From: QHWK01 sp035315685 | Lineage (GTDB): Bacteria; Acidobacteriota; Vicinamibacteria; Vicinamibacterales; CAVVIG01 | Length of the DNA: 35,204 nt | Assembly (NCBI GenBank): GCA_035315685.1 | Contig: DATFXR010000642.1 | Span: 1 to 35,204 of the forward strand | Direction of reading: 5' to 3' | Part shown: positions 1-9,216 of the stretch, piece after piece | Numbering within the stretch: position 1 is the stretch's first letter | How the letters are laid out: every line of letters begins with the position of its first letter | Program-made: the position numbers and the translations under genes | The notes under the pieces: model-generated | Database searches by the model: none | Told to the model about the DNA's origin: nothing | Seen by the model: the letters and a program-made list of their open reading frames with translations, nothing else

Positions 1-1
1 T

Positions 2-640
2 CGCGCGACGCGCCAGCCGGTCCGGCCGCTGCCGCCGAAACGCGACGGCATCGTGCGCGTGCTCTTTCTCGGTCAGCTCGTCGAGCGCAAAGGCATCCAC
101 GTGCTGATCGAGGCGTTCGCCAAGGCCTGTTCCGGCGCGGAGCTGCTGCTCGTCGGCGGCGACTGGAGCGCGGCCGGCTATCCGCAGCGGCTGCGCGCGC
201 TGGCGCGGCAGGCGGGCATCGACTCGCACATTCATTTCGAGAACCACCGCAGCGACATCGGGGCGCTGCTCGAACACACTGACATCTTCGTGATGCCGTC
301 GCTCAGCGAAGCGCGCCCGCGCAGCGTGATCGAGGCGATGTCGGCGGGGGTACCGGTGATCGCGAGCGCGACCGGCGGGTTGCCGTCGCTCATCACGCAC
401 GAGCGCACCGGACTGCTCGTGCCTCCGGGCGACGTCGATCACCTGGCCGGCGCGCTCAATCGACTGATTCAGGCGGCGGCCGCGCGCAAGCGGCTCGGTG
501 ACGCCGGTCGCGATTCGGTCGATGAACAGTGCCGTCCCGAGCGCACGGCGCGTGAATACGTGGCGCTGTATCGGCGCACAATCGAGCACCAGCCCGCCGC
601 CGCGTCGCGCATCTCGATGGTCGCCAATGCCCGCTCCTGA
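2..640 (+). CDS. GT4-family glycosyltransferase, 3' part (N-terminus outside window)
   Basis: The frame is open to the first bases of the window, so only the last 212 residues are present. A GTG at 53 could be called as a start, but the in-frame sequence upstream is open and the protein begins in mid-fold, so it is truncated by the window edge. The visible part is the nucleotide-sugar-binding C-terminal Rossmann half of a GT-B enzyme: it opens with the typical F-L-G-Q-L-V-E-R-K-G strand-loop. Further on it has the E-x7-E motif (E-A-R-P-R-S-V-I-E) followed by A-M-S-A-G-V-P-V-I-A and a G-G-L-P loop. Family knowledge: GT4 enzymes transfer sugars from NDP- or GDP-sugars to lipid-linked acceptors on the cytoplasmic face. 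The stop overlaps the next gene by 14 bases, indicating co-translation. Acceptor and donor cannot be told from sequence. Confidence 0.9.
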   Translation, partial: RATRQPVRPLPPKRDGIVRVLFLGQLVERKGIHVLIEAFAKACSGAELLLVGGDWSAAGYPQRLRALARQAGIDSHIHFENHRSDIGALLEHTDIFVMPSLSEARPRSVIEAMSAGVPVIASATGGLPSLITHERTGLLVPPGDVDHLAGALNRLIQAAAARKRLGDAGRDSVDEQCRPERTAREYVALYRRTIEHQPAAASRISMVANARS

Positions 641-1103
641 TGCCGCAGCGGCGGCGCTTCAGTCGCTCCTGATCGGCCCAATCGCCGGCGATGGTGGTCC
701 GCACTGCGCCGTCGTGACGGCGACGGGCGTATTGCCGCTCGACCTCGGCCGGCTGGCCGAGGCGGCCGAGGGCGTCCGGCCCGGCGACATCGTCGTCTAT
801 GCCATCCCGCTCGAAGGATCGATGATGGTGCGGCTGCTGATGCTCCTGACGCTCGGCGCTCGGGTCGCGCGCGCGCAACGGATCCTGCGCGGCGCTGGCG
901 CCCCCCGCGTGCATCGCTATGCCGTGCTGCCCACGCTCGAACGGCCGACGATCGCTTATGAAATCGGCACCGCGGCGGCGCAATATGCCGACCGCCACCT
1001 GCGGCCGCGAGGCGCTGGCGGCCGGCTGCGGACGGTCATCGCGCGCATTGCCGGCGTCGATCCGTCGATTGGCGCCGTCGTCGTGGCGGGGCTCAAGTCA
1101 TGA
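627..1103 (+). CDS. Conserved-looking hypothetical protein in EPS operon (158 aa)
   Basis: I do not recognise this family. The ATG at 627 is chosen because it lies just before the stop of the upstream glycosyltransferase and gives a compact 158-aa product; the frame extends further upstream but that part overlaps the glycosyltransferase. The protein is alanine- and arginine-rich with no signal peptide. It has one modestly hydrophobic stretch around residues 60-75 (G-S-M-M-V-R-L-L-M-L-L-T-L-G-A), too mixed to be called a membrane segment. Its stop overlaps the ATG of the downstream kinase (ATGA at 1100-1103), a classic translational-coupling arrangement. The context suggests a helper or partner of the kinase, perhaps a non-catalytic half of a split enzyme, but that is only inference. 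Confidence 0.65.
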   Translation: MPAPDAAAAALQSLLIGPIAGDGGPHCAVVTATGVLPLDLGRLAEAAEGVRPGDIVVYAIPLEGSMMVRLLMLLTLGARVARAQRILRGAGAPRVHRYAVLPTLERPTIAYEIGTAAAQYADRHLRPRGAGGRLRTVIARIAGVDPSIGAVVVAGLKS

Positions 1104-2032
1104 TGCTCGACATCGTCGCGGTCGTCCGCGAGCTCCTGCCCGATCTCCTGACCAGCGCGCATCCGAGCGTCGCGTCGGTCTGCACGACGCGGCCGAAGTA
1201 CCTGGTGTTCGACGGCGACCCGTCACGCCCCGCGTGCGTGGTCGAATTCGGCGAGCACGAGCGCCTGCAGCGGGTCGATCGCATCCTCCGGGCGCTGCAT
1301 GGACGGATGCCGTCCGGTATTCCAGCATCGCTGTGCTGCGTGGAATGGCGGACCGGCACTTACGTGCACGTGCAGGAAGGGCTTCCCGGTGCGCCGTGGT
1401 TCCGCGTGTCGGAAGGCCTCGAGTCCGAAGCACAATGGCGTCAGCTGCTCGATCGCAGTGTCGACGCGATGCGCCGGCTCCACGTCGCGACGCGTCGTCT
1501 CGAAGCGTGGACCGGTCGCGTCGACGTGGCCGAGGAGCTCGATCGCCAGGTGAGCCTGTGCCGCAACCGCGGCATCGCGCTGGGCGACGCCGCGCTCGCG
1601 CGCGCCGACGAGTGGGGCCGGGGTGCGACCGCTGCCGGGCCGCTCGCGACCTGCTGGCAACACGGCGACTTCTCACTCAACAACCTGCTGGTGGCGCCCG
1701 ATTCGGTGGCGATCATCGATTTCGAAGAATTCGGAGGTACCTCGGTTCCGCTGCACGACGCCTTCGGACTCGCCCTGTCGGTCACCCTGTCGCAGGGCGA
1801 GCAGTGCACGCTGCCGCGTCAGGAGTGCATCCGCGCGTGCGTCAACACCGCAGCCGCGGATGAAGCCGTCCAGCCGGACTGCATCCCGGCGCTGCTGCTC
1901 CACCATCTGCTGTGGCGCGTGAATGGGTGTCACGGACTGGCACGCCGTGCGCCGCTGGCGCAGACGCTCCTGACGTGGATCGATCAACTGGTCGTCGCAC
2001 CGCAATCGTTTCTCGGACAACTGGCGCAGTAG
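1100..2032 (+). CDS. APH/choline-kinase-like phosphotransferase (310 aa)
   Basis: The ATG at 1100 overlaps the preceding stop (ATGA). The C-terminal lobe carries the aminoglycoside-phosphotransferase/choline-kinase catalytic loop: H-G-D-F-S-L-N-N at residues 188-195 (catalytic Asp and Mg-binding Asn). It is followed by a metal-binding I-D-F-E-E-F-G in place of the more usual D-F-D/D-W-E. Family knowledge: these kinases phosphorylate small hydroxylated substrates (aminoglycosides, choline, sugars, homoserine) with ATP or GTP. In a polysaccharide locus the likely job is to phosphorylate a sugar or a decoration precursor (inference). It sits between an unknown small protein and a methyltransferase, and all are likely one transcript. 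The N-terminal lobe is divergent, and I cannot place its nucleotide-binding lysine with certainty. An antibiotic-resistance role is not suggested by the context. Confidence 0.82.
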   Translation: MMLDIVAVVRELLPDLLTSAHPSVASVCTTRPKYLVFDGDPSRPACVVEFGEHERLQRVDRILRALHGRMPSGIPASLCCVEWRTGTYVHVQEGLPGAPWFRVSEGLESEAQWRQLLDRSVDAMRRLHVATRRLEAWTGRVDVAEELDRQVSLCRNRGIALGDAALARADEWGRGATAAGPLATCWQHGDFSLNNLLVAPDSVAIIDFEEFGGTSVPLHDAFGLALSVTLSQGEQCTLPRQECIRACVNTAAADEAVQPDCIPALLLHHLLWRVNGCHGLARRAPLAQTLLTWIDQLVVAPQSFLGQLAQ

Positions 2033-2041
2033 CAGGCGCAC

Positions 2042-2860
2042 GTGACTTCGACCACAATGCCGTTCACGCAGCCTCGCATCCCGCTGCTGCTGGATCTGCT
2101 CGACCGGGTCTTTCCACCCAACGCGAGCGCATTCATGTCAGTCGAGCAGCAGACGACGCACGAGATCGTCAAGGCCAGCTGGACGATGGGCTCATACCTC
2201 GCGGAGCTCGGTCGCGATCGCATCGGCTCGTTCGACTTTCTCGACTTCGGCTGCGGATGGGGCGGTGAAACGCTCTGGCTCGCCGGCCACGCGCGTTCGG
2301 TCAGCGGCGTCGACGTCGACGACAAAGCGATCGCGCAGGCTCAGAAAGCGCTCGAGGCGTCGGCGGTCCGCAACTGTCGCTTCGAGTGGTCGCCGGATGG
2401 ACGACTGCCGTTCGCGGACGCGACATTCGACGCCGTGCTGTCGACCAATACCTTCGAGCACGTCATGGATCTCGATCTCGCCTTCGCCGAGATTGCCCGG
2501 GTGCTGAAGCCAGGCGGATCACTGCTGACGCGCTTTGGTCCGCTGTTCTACTCGCCACAGGGCTATCACCTCTACTGGGCGTGCCAGGTGCCGTACGCGC
2601 ATCTGATCTTTGGACTCGACGCGATCGCGGCGATGCGCGCCCGGCGTGGGGGCTCGCAGCTGCGTCCGACGTCCTGGCGCGACCTCGGCCTCAACGGCCT
2701 TCGCTTCCGCGACTACGTCGCTAGCGTCGAGCGCGCCGACTTCGAGGTGGTGCGCTTCCGTTCGATTCCCGTCAGAGGTTTGCAGACGCTCGCGTCTCTG
2801 CCGCTCGTCGGCGACCTGTTCATCTTTGGCGTCGACTGCCACATCCGAAGGCGCAGGTAG
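2042..2860 (+). CDS. Class I SAM-dependent methyltransferase (272 aa)
   Basis: This is a Methyltransf_11-type Rossmann fold. Motif I is F-L-D-F-G-C-G-W-G-G near residue 65, the acidic end of strand 2 is G-V-D-V-D, and the post-II region is D-A-V-L-S-T-N-T-F-E-H-V. Next comes the A-R-V-L-K-P-G-G-S-L-L strand of motif III. The start is GTG at 2042, nine bases after the kinase stop; an ATG at 2057 is an alternative that removes five residues. The protein likely O-methylates a sugar or a lipid-linked repeat unit in the cytoplasm (inference from context). It is the last gene of the leftmost plus-strand run and converges on the amidotransferase gene. The segment after the SAM domain (Y-S-P-Q-G-Y-H-L-Y-W) is aromatic-rich and probably forms the acceptor pocket. 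Confidence 0.88.
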   Translation: MTSTTMPFTQPRIPLLLDLLDRVFPPNASAFMSVEQQTTHEIVKASWTMGSYLAELGRDRIGSFDFLDFGCGWGGETLWLAGHARSVSGVDVDDKAIAQAQKALEASAVRNCRFEWSPDGRLPFADATFDAVLSTNTFEHVMDLDLAFAEIARVLKPGGSLLTRFGPLFYSPQGYHLYWACQVPYAHLIFGLDAIAAMRARRGGSQLRPTSWRDLGLNGLRFRDYVASVERADFEVVRFRSIPVRGLQTLASLPLVGDLFIFGVDCHIRRRR

Positions 2861-2877
2861 ACATGGTGAGATTTGGC

Positions 2878-2901
2878 AAGGCGGGAAGGCGGGAAGGCGG
2901 G
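2878..2901 (+). repeat. Three tandem copies of the 8-mer AAGGCGGG
   Basis: Three perfect head-to-tail copies, followed to about 2975 by degenerate GGAAGG/GGAAAGG units. The reverse complement of the same unit is repeated five times at 3199-3238, so the two arrays can pair. Confidence 0.9.
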
Positions 2902-3069
2902 AAGGAAAGGATGGAGGGTTGGAAGGCTGGAAGGAAAGGCTGGAAGGGTGGAAGGAAAGGATGGAAGGTAGGAAGGTTGGAATTGAGCGTCGGCCGCCGT
3001 CTGAAATCCGCGCGCCATGGTCGCGATCACGCGTACCGCTGCCGGTCGACGCTCTAGTGTGAAGCGCGA

Positions 3070-3087
3070 GTCCGGCTAAAGCCGGAC
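3070..3087. terminator. Palindrome GTCCGGC-TAAA-GCCGGAC between convergent genes
   Basis: A perfect 7-bp stem (3070-3076 with 3081-3087) and a TAAA loop; it can be extended to 8 bp with a 2-base loop. There is no T-tract on either side, so it is not a textbook intrinsic terminator. From memory, short palindromes of this type are frequent in Acidobacteriota intergenic regions, so it may be a REP-like repeat that also ends or protects transcripts from both sides. Confidence 0.45.
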
Positions 3088-3198
3088 ACTACCGGTATCA
3101 GGCGATGGTGCGGTCCGGCCCTTCGGCCTTTCCGGCCCTCCGGCCTTTCCTGCCTTCCCGCCTTTCCTTTCCGCATTCCGGCCTTCGAACCTTTCCTT

Positions 3199-3238
3199 CC
3201 CGCCTTCCCGCCTTCCCGCCTTCCCGCCTTCCCGCCTT
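3199..3238 (+). repeat. Five tandem copies of the 8-mer CCCGCCTT
   Basis: Five perfect copies of the reverse complement of the 8-mer at 2878-2901. The region before it (from about 3120) is a degenerate CCTTCC-type pyrimidine tract. It ends about 10 bases before the amidotransferase stop. Confidence 0.9.
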
Positions 3239-3249
3239 GCGAATATCAG

Positions 3250-5151
<1,902 letters not shown>

Positions 5152-5155
5152 GATG

Positions 5156-6304
5156 TCAGCCCAGCAGCCGGCGATAGGTCCGCAGGTAGTCGCCAACCAT
5201 TCGATCGAGGGTGAACGCCGATTCGAGACGGCGCCGCCCGGCGGCCGCGATGGCCGCGCGCGACGCGGAGTTGCGCTCGAGTGATGCGATAGCCGCCGCG
5301 AGTTGTGCCGCGTCGCGGCTCGGAACGAGGATTCCGCCGTCAGCAGCCGTCGGCAGCACTTCCGGCGTGCCGCCCACCGCGGTCGCGACCACTGCGACCT
5401 TCGCGGCCATCGCCTCGAGAATCGTGATCGAGATCCCTTCGCTGATCGAGCTGCTCACATAGAGATCGGCCGCCGGCAGCAGCTGGCGCACGCCGGAGCG
5501 GAATCCGATGATGTCGACCGATCCCGCGACATCCGGGCGCGCCGCGCGGGCTTCGATCCGGGCACGCTCCGGACCGTCGCCGACGATCACGAGCCGCGCG
5601 CGTGACAGGTGCGCGCGGACCATCGCGAAGGCATCGATCAACGTTGGGAAGTCCTTCACGGGGTCGAGCCGCGCGACGGCCATCACGACGAAGGCACTGT
5701 CGTCGATCCCGAGCGACCGGCGGGCACGCAGGCGGTCGGCGAACGAGGGCGCCGCGCCCGGCTCGATGCCGTTGTGAATCACGCCGACGCGGTCCGCGGC
5801 GAACCGCGACGCGAGCATGTAGTCGCGCAGTTCGTGCGACACCGCGACGATCTCGCCGTTGAAACGCGACAGCAGCGGATTCACCAGCCGCCGCTTCCAC
5901 GACGGCGGCGCGTCTGAGAGACGGCCGTGTTCCGTGTAGACCACCTTGAGCCGTCGGTTCAGGTGCGACGCAATCCAGCCGTAGACGAACGGCGAGTACT
6001 GGTGACAATGCAGCAGCTCGATGTTGCGCTCCGCCGCAAGCGCCGCGATCCGGCGGCCCACGCTCGGCCGGAACCCCGGCTGCCGCCGCAACGCGATCAC
6101 CTCGATGCCCGCCGCATGCAGGTCGGCCGCCCACTCGCCTTCATCGTCGAGGCAGCAGACCGTGACCTCGAATGCGTGGCGGATGCGCTTGCAGATCTCG
6201 AGGACCAGATGCTCGGTGCCGCCGGGTGTCATGCGGAGCACCACCTGAAGCACGCGTGCGGTCGGCGATGCGACGCGCGGCTGGACGCGCAGCGGTGCCG
6301 TCAT
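5156..6304 (-). CDS. GT4 glycosyltransferase, Stp2-like (382 aa)
   Basis: GT-B fold glycosyltransferase. The N-terminal domain begins R-V-L-Q-V-V-L-R-M-T-P-G-G-T-E-H, the glycine-rich acceptor-side loop of GT4 enzymes. The C-terminal domain has G-V-I-H-N-G-I-E, the A-R-L-D-P-V-K-D-F strand, and the E-x7-E motif E-G-I-S-I-T-I-L-E followed by A-M-A-A-K-V-A-V-V-A-T. The start is ATG at 6304; a GTG at 6313 is possible, and neither has a clear Shine-Dalgarno. The open frame continues far upstream, antisense to the next gene; that part is a high-GC artefact. It is the first gene of a two-gene minus operon with the amidotransferase (4-base gap). It is similar in style to the sugar transferase 2 family of exosortase loci, but I am not sure of the subfamily. 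Confidence 0.9.
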   Translation of the reverse strand: MTAPLRVQPRVASPTARVLQVVLRMTPGGTEHLVLEICKRIRHAFEVTVCCLDDEGEWAADLHAAGIEVIALRRQPGFRPSVGRRIAALAAERNIELLHCHQYSPFVYGWIASHLNRRLKVVYTEHGRLSDAPPSWKRRLVNPLLSRFNGEIVAVSHELRDYMLASRFAADRVGVIHNGIEPGAAPSFADRLRARRSLGIDDSAFVVMAVARLDPVKDFPTLIDAFAMVRAHLSRARLVIVGDGPERARIEARAARPDVAGSVDIIGFRSGVRQLLPAADLYVSSSISEGISITILEAMAAKVAVVATAVGGTPEVLPTAADGGILVPSRDAAQLAAAIASLERNSASRAAIAAAGRRRLESAFTLDRMVGDYLRTYRRLLG

Positions 6305-6760
6305 GATCGTCACAGGTACCCGCCTCTCACGGCCCGGTGGTCGCCGGACACGATTGCCGGCGCCGCATGGCTGGGAACGGCGAGGACGGACAGCGTGCGA
6401 AGCATCGACATGCCGGGCCAGAGCAAAGGCGCAGCCATCGGCTCGGCAGACAACCCTGCAGATCCCCGCGAAAGCAGCGCGATATCGTTCGTTCAAGTCG
6501 TAAACGAATCGGAAAGTCTGCCGGACGGCAGACTTCAGTCTGCGCGACGCGGCCTCGGGCGCCCTCGGCGCCGCGGAGGTCGCGCCGAATCGGCGTGAAA
6601 CGCGGCGGCGACGCCCGCTGCCGCGGCATCCTTCTTGCCCCTCTCGCTTCATCGTGCAGGAGTCGAGGAACTGCGGCGCGTGGGCAACGCTATGCAGACG
6701 TGTGACGGGCGCTGCGTGGTGCACCGCGAAGCCGGCGGCCTCACGCAGGGCGACCCATCG
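6305..6760. other. Divergent intergenic region between two glycosyltransferase operons
   Basis: About 456 bases that should hold the promoters of both the minus operon (5156-6304) and the plus operon (6761-11029). A locally AT-richer patch lies at about 6480-6512, just before the strong hairpin at 6514-6535. I could not find a convincing -35/-10 pair on either strand. The plus frame is open from 6635, but residues encoded by 6635-6760 do not look like glycosyltransferase sequence. Confidence 0.6.
6514..6535. repeat. Perfect 9-bp hairpin AAGTCTGCC-GGAC-GGCAGACTT
   Basis: The arms are 6514-6522 and 6527-6535 with a 4-base loop. It is followed by a partial echo (CAGTCTGCG). There is no T-tract. 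It lies in the putative 5' leader of the plus-strand operon or its promoter region, so it could be a REP-like palindrome, an operator, or an RNA hairpin. Confidence 0.6.
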
Positions 6761-8041
6761 ATGACGCCATCTGAATCCGGCTACACCTCTGTCCTCGCGG
6801 TGACGAGCGAGCCGCCGTGGCCGCTCGATTCCGGCGGCCATCTGCGCTCGTTCCATCTGCTGCGCATGCTCGCATCGAGATTCGATGTGCGCCTCGTCAC
6901 GCCAGCGCGCGGGACCGACGCAGAACTGGCGGCCGGCGCGCTCGCCGCAGAAACTGTCCGGCCGCGTATCGTGCGGATGGGACGGCGGACTGCGGTGCGC
7001 GAAGCGCTGAAGATCGCGGTCGCTGCTGCAGGCTCCGAACCCTACGTGATGTTCGCGCGGCACCGGTCGGCGTCGGTTGCACGCATGCTCAGGGAGGAGA
7101 TCCGGCGGCAGCGTCCGGACGTCGTCTACCTCGATCACCTCGACTCGCTCGTCTACGCGCGGATGCGCGGCAACGCAGCGGTCGTCGTCGACATGCACAA
7201 CGTGTATTCGCGCCTCGCGGGACGCGCCGCCGCCGAAGCACATGGCCGGCTCCGCCGCGGCTATCTTCGCCGGGAAACGACGCTGCTCGCGCGGATGGAG
7301 CGGCGCGCGGTCGAAATCGCCGACACCATCCTTGCCGTCTCGGACGACGATGCGCAGTATTTCTCGGACCTTGGCGCGAAGCGCGTGGTTCTCGTGCCGA
7401 ACGGTGTCGACTGCGCCGCATACGATCGTCCGCCTGTCGACCGATCCGTCAGGCCGACGATCCTGTACGTCGGCGCGCTTGGCTGGCCGCCGAACGCGAG
7501 CGCCGCACGCTACCTCGCGACCGATGTGCTGCCGGCGGTCCGACGTACGGTGGCTGACGCGCGCGTGGTGATCGTCGGCCGCAATCCGCCCGCGGACCTG
7601 GTGGCACTCGCGCGCGACCATCGCGACGTCGAGGTCGCCGCGGACGTTCCTGAGGTCGCGCCGTTCTTCCGCAGTGCCGACGTGCTCGCCGTGCCGCTCG
7701 AGACGGGCGGCGGGACGCGACTCAAGATCCTCGAAGCCTTCGCCGCGGGCCTGCCCGTCGTGAGCACCGCGATCGGCTGCGAGGGCATCGCCGCAGATGC
7801 GGGACGTCATCTCGTGGTCGCGGAGCGCCCGCACTTTGCCGCGGCGGTCGCCGATCTGCTGCTGGATCCGGCGCGCGGCCGCCTGCTGGCCGCGCGGGCC
7901 AGGGCACTGGCGTCTGCGCGTTACGACTGGTCGGTCGTCGGCGCATGCGCCTGCGACGCGATCGCGGCCGCGGCGTCGCGCGTTCCTGCACCGGCACCGG
8001 CGCGGCCGGCACCCACGATCGAGCGTGTGACGAATCAATGA
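6761..8041 (+). CDS. GT4 glycosyltransferase (426 aa)
   Basis: The ATG at 6761 is preferred because the next residues lead straight into the GT-B N-terminal strand (V-L-A-V-T-S-E-P-P-W-P-L-D-S-G-G-H-L-R-S-F), matching how this group starts; earlier in-frame starts (6635, 6692) add non-homologous-looking sequence. The middle has D-M-H-N-V-Y-S-R, a helix rich in Arg/Glu, and A-V-S-D-D-D. The C-terminal domain has V-L-V-P-N-G-V-D and G-G-G-T-R-L-K-I-L-E-A-F-A-A-G-L-P-V-V-S-T, the GT4 variant in which a G-G-G-T-R-L-K loop precedes the conserved Glu. It is cytoplasmic and likely adds one sugar to the lipid-linked repeat unit. First gene of a four-gene coupled run; its stop overlaps the next ATG (ATGA at 8038-8041). 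Confidence 0.92.
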   Translation: MTPSESGYTSVLAVTSEPPWPLDSGGHLRSFHLLRMLASRFDVRLVTPARGTDAELAAGALAAETVRPRIVRMGRRTAVREALKIAVAAAGSEPYVMFARHRSASVARMLREEIRRQRPDVVYLDHLDSLVYARMRGNAAVVVDMHNVYSRLAGRAAAEAHGRLRRGYLRRETTLLARMERRAVEIADTILAVSDDDAQYFSDLGAKRVVLVPNGVDCAAYDRPPVDRSVRPTILYVGALGWPPNASAARYLATDVLPAVRRTVADARVVIVGRNPPADLVALARDHRDVEVAADVPEVAPFFRSADVLAVPLETGGGTRLKILEAFAAGLPVVSTAIGCEGIAADAGRHLVVAERPHFAAAVADLLLDPARGRLLAARARALASARYDWSVVGACACDAIAAAASRVPAPAPARPAPTIERVTNQ

Positions 8042-9216
8042 GCACCGAGCCTCTCCGTATTCTGGAATTGCGAAGCGTCCGCGGCACCGGTGGCGGGCCC
8101 GAAAAGACCATCCTGCTCGGTGCGCAGCGCGCCGCGCGCCGCTTTCCGGTCACGGTCTGTTACATCCGCGATGCCCGCGACCATACCTCCGGGATTGCCG
8201 AGCGCGCGTCGCGTCTGGGCATCGACTACGTCGAGATCGTGGAGCACGGTTCGTTCGATCGCGCGATCTGGCCGGCGTTGCGGACGCTCGTTCGAGATCG
8301 CGGCATCGACCTGGTGCACGCCCACGACTACAAGACCGATCTGCTGGCATTGCTCCTGGCGCGCGTGGAAGGGACCATTCCGCTCGCGACGGCACACGGC
8401 TGGACCGGGCACAGCCTCAAGGAGCGGCTGTTGTATTACGCGCTCGACAAGCGGTTGCTGCGCGCGTTTCCGCGGACGATCGCCGTGTCGAGCGAGATCA
8501 AGGCGGAACTGCTGCGCCACCACGCGCGGGCGGATCGCATTCGCACGGTCCTGAACGGGATCGACCATCGCGCCTTTCGCCGCGACCGATCGAGCGAGCC
8601 TGCCGTCCGGCGTGAGCTCGGCGTCGCGCCGGACGACATCGTGATCGGATCGGTCGGACGGCTGGAGCCACAGAAGCGGTTCGATCTGTTGATTCATGCA
8701 TGCGGGCGGCTCCAACGTGAGTGGCCGCGGCTGCGGCTGGTGATCGCTGGCGACGGCAGCGAGCGGGCCAGCCTGACGGCGCGCGCGGCTGACCTGCTTG
8801 CGCCCGGCACCTGGCAGTTCTGCGGCCACACCGGAGACATCGCCCGGCTGCACCACGGGCTCGATGTGTTCGTGCAGTCCTCGGACTACGAGGGCACGTC
8901 GAACGCGGTGCTCGAGGCGATGGCGCTCGAGACGCCGATCGTCGCAACCGCCGCCGGCGGGACCGCCGAAATGATCGAGCACGGCATGCACGGTCTCGTC
9001 GTTCCCTGCGGTGATCCGATACCGCTGGCGGCCGCGATCTCGCAGACGCTGCTCGATTCGCAGGCGACGGCCAAGCGCGTCGCCGAGGCGCGACGGCGTG
9101 TCGAAACCACGCTGTCGTTCGACGAGCGCGTGGCGACCGTCGAGCGCATCTACGCCGATCTCGCCGGCATGTTTCCGAGGCCGGCCCGGCCCCCACTCGC
9201 GGAGCGCTGTGCATGA
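8038..9216 (+). CDS. GT4 glycosyltransferase (392 aa)
   Basis: The start at 8038 overlaps the previous stop by ATGA. N-terminal R-I-L-E-L-R-S-V-R-G-T-G-G-G-P-E-K-T is the GT4 glycine loop. V-H-A-H-D-Y-K-T-D and T-A-H-G-W-T-G-H line the acceptor side. The C-terminal half has V-L-N-G-I-D, the G-R-L-E-P-Q-K-R-F strand, and the E-x7-E motif E-G-T-S-N-A-V-L-E followed by A-M-A-L-E-T-P-I-V-A-T. No signal peptide; cytoplasmic. It is coupled on both sides, so it should be made in step with its neighbours. The donor sugar is not predictable from the motifs. Confidence 0.92.
   Translation: MSTEPLRILELRSVRGTGGGPEKTILLGAQRAARRFPVTVCYIRDARDHTSGIAERASRLGIDYVEIVEHGSFDRAIWPALRTLVRDRGIDLVHAHDYKTDLLALLLARVEGTIPLATAHGWTGHSLKERLLYYALDKRLLRAFPRTIAVSSEIKAELLRHHARADRIRTVLNGIDHRAFRRDRSSEPAVRRELGVAPDDIVIGSVGRLEPQKRFDLLIHACGRLQREWPRLRLVIAGDGSERASLTARAADLLAPGTWQFCGHTGDIARLHHGLDVFVQSSDYEGTSNAVLEAMALETPIVATAAGGTAEMIEHGMHGLVVPCGDPIPLAAAISQTLLDSQATAKRVAEARRRVETTLSFDERVATVERIYADLAGMFPRPARPPLAERCA

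Larger units (their letters stand above)
2861..3249. other. Convergent intergenic region with low-complexity repeats
   Basis: This 389-base gap lies between the stop of the methyltransferase (+) and the stop of the amidotransferase (-). The left half is purine-rich (GGAAGG-type units), the right half is the pyrimidine-rich counterpart, and a short palindrome lies between them. Short reading frames here are Gly/Lys/Arg or Pro/Phe low-complexity translations and I do not regard them as genes. Confidence 0.85.

Noticed and set aside
1100..2032. Aminoglycoside resistance gene
   Set aside because: Only the general APH fold motifs are present, and the gene is coupled to EPS genes; nothing points to drug modification.
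2863..3062. Short frames over the GGAAGG tract (Gly/Lys/Arg-rich) and the facing Pro/Phe-rich ones
   Set aside because: Direct translations of low-complexity repeats, with no ribosome binding site or conserved-looking sequence.
6305..8038. Upstream extension of the minus-strand glycosyltransferase frame to 960 codons
   Set aside because: It runs antisense to the glycosyltransferase at 6761-8041 and translates to Arg-rich sequence. The true N-terminus of the minus gene is at 6304.
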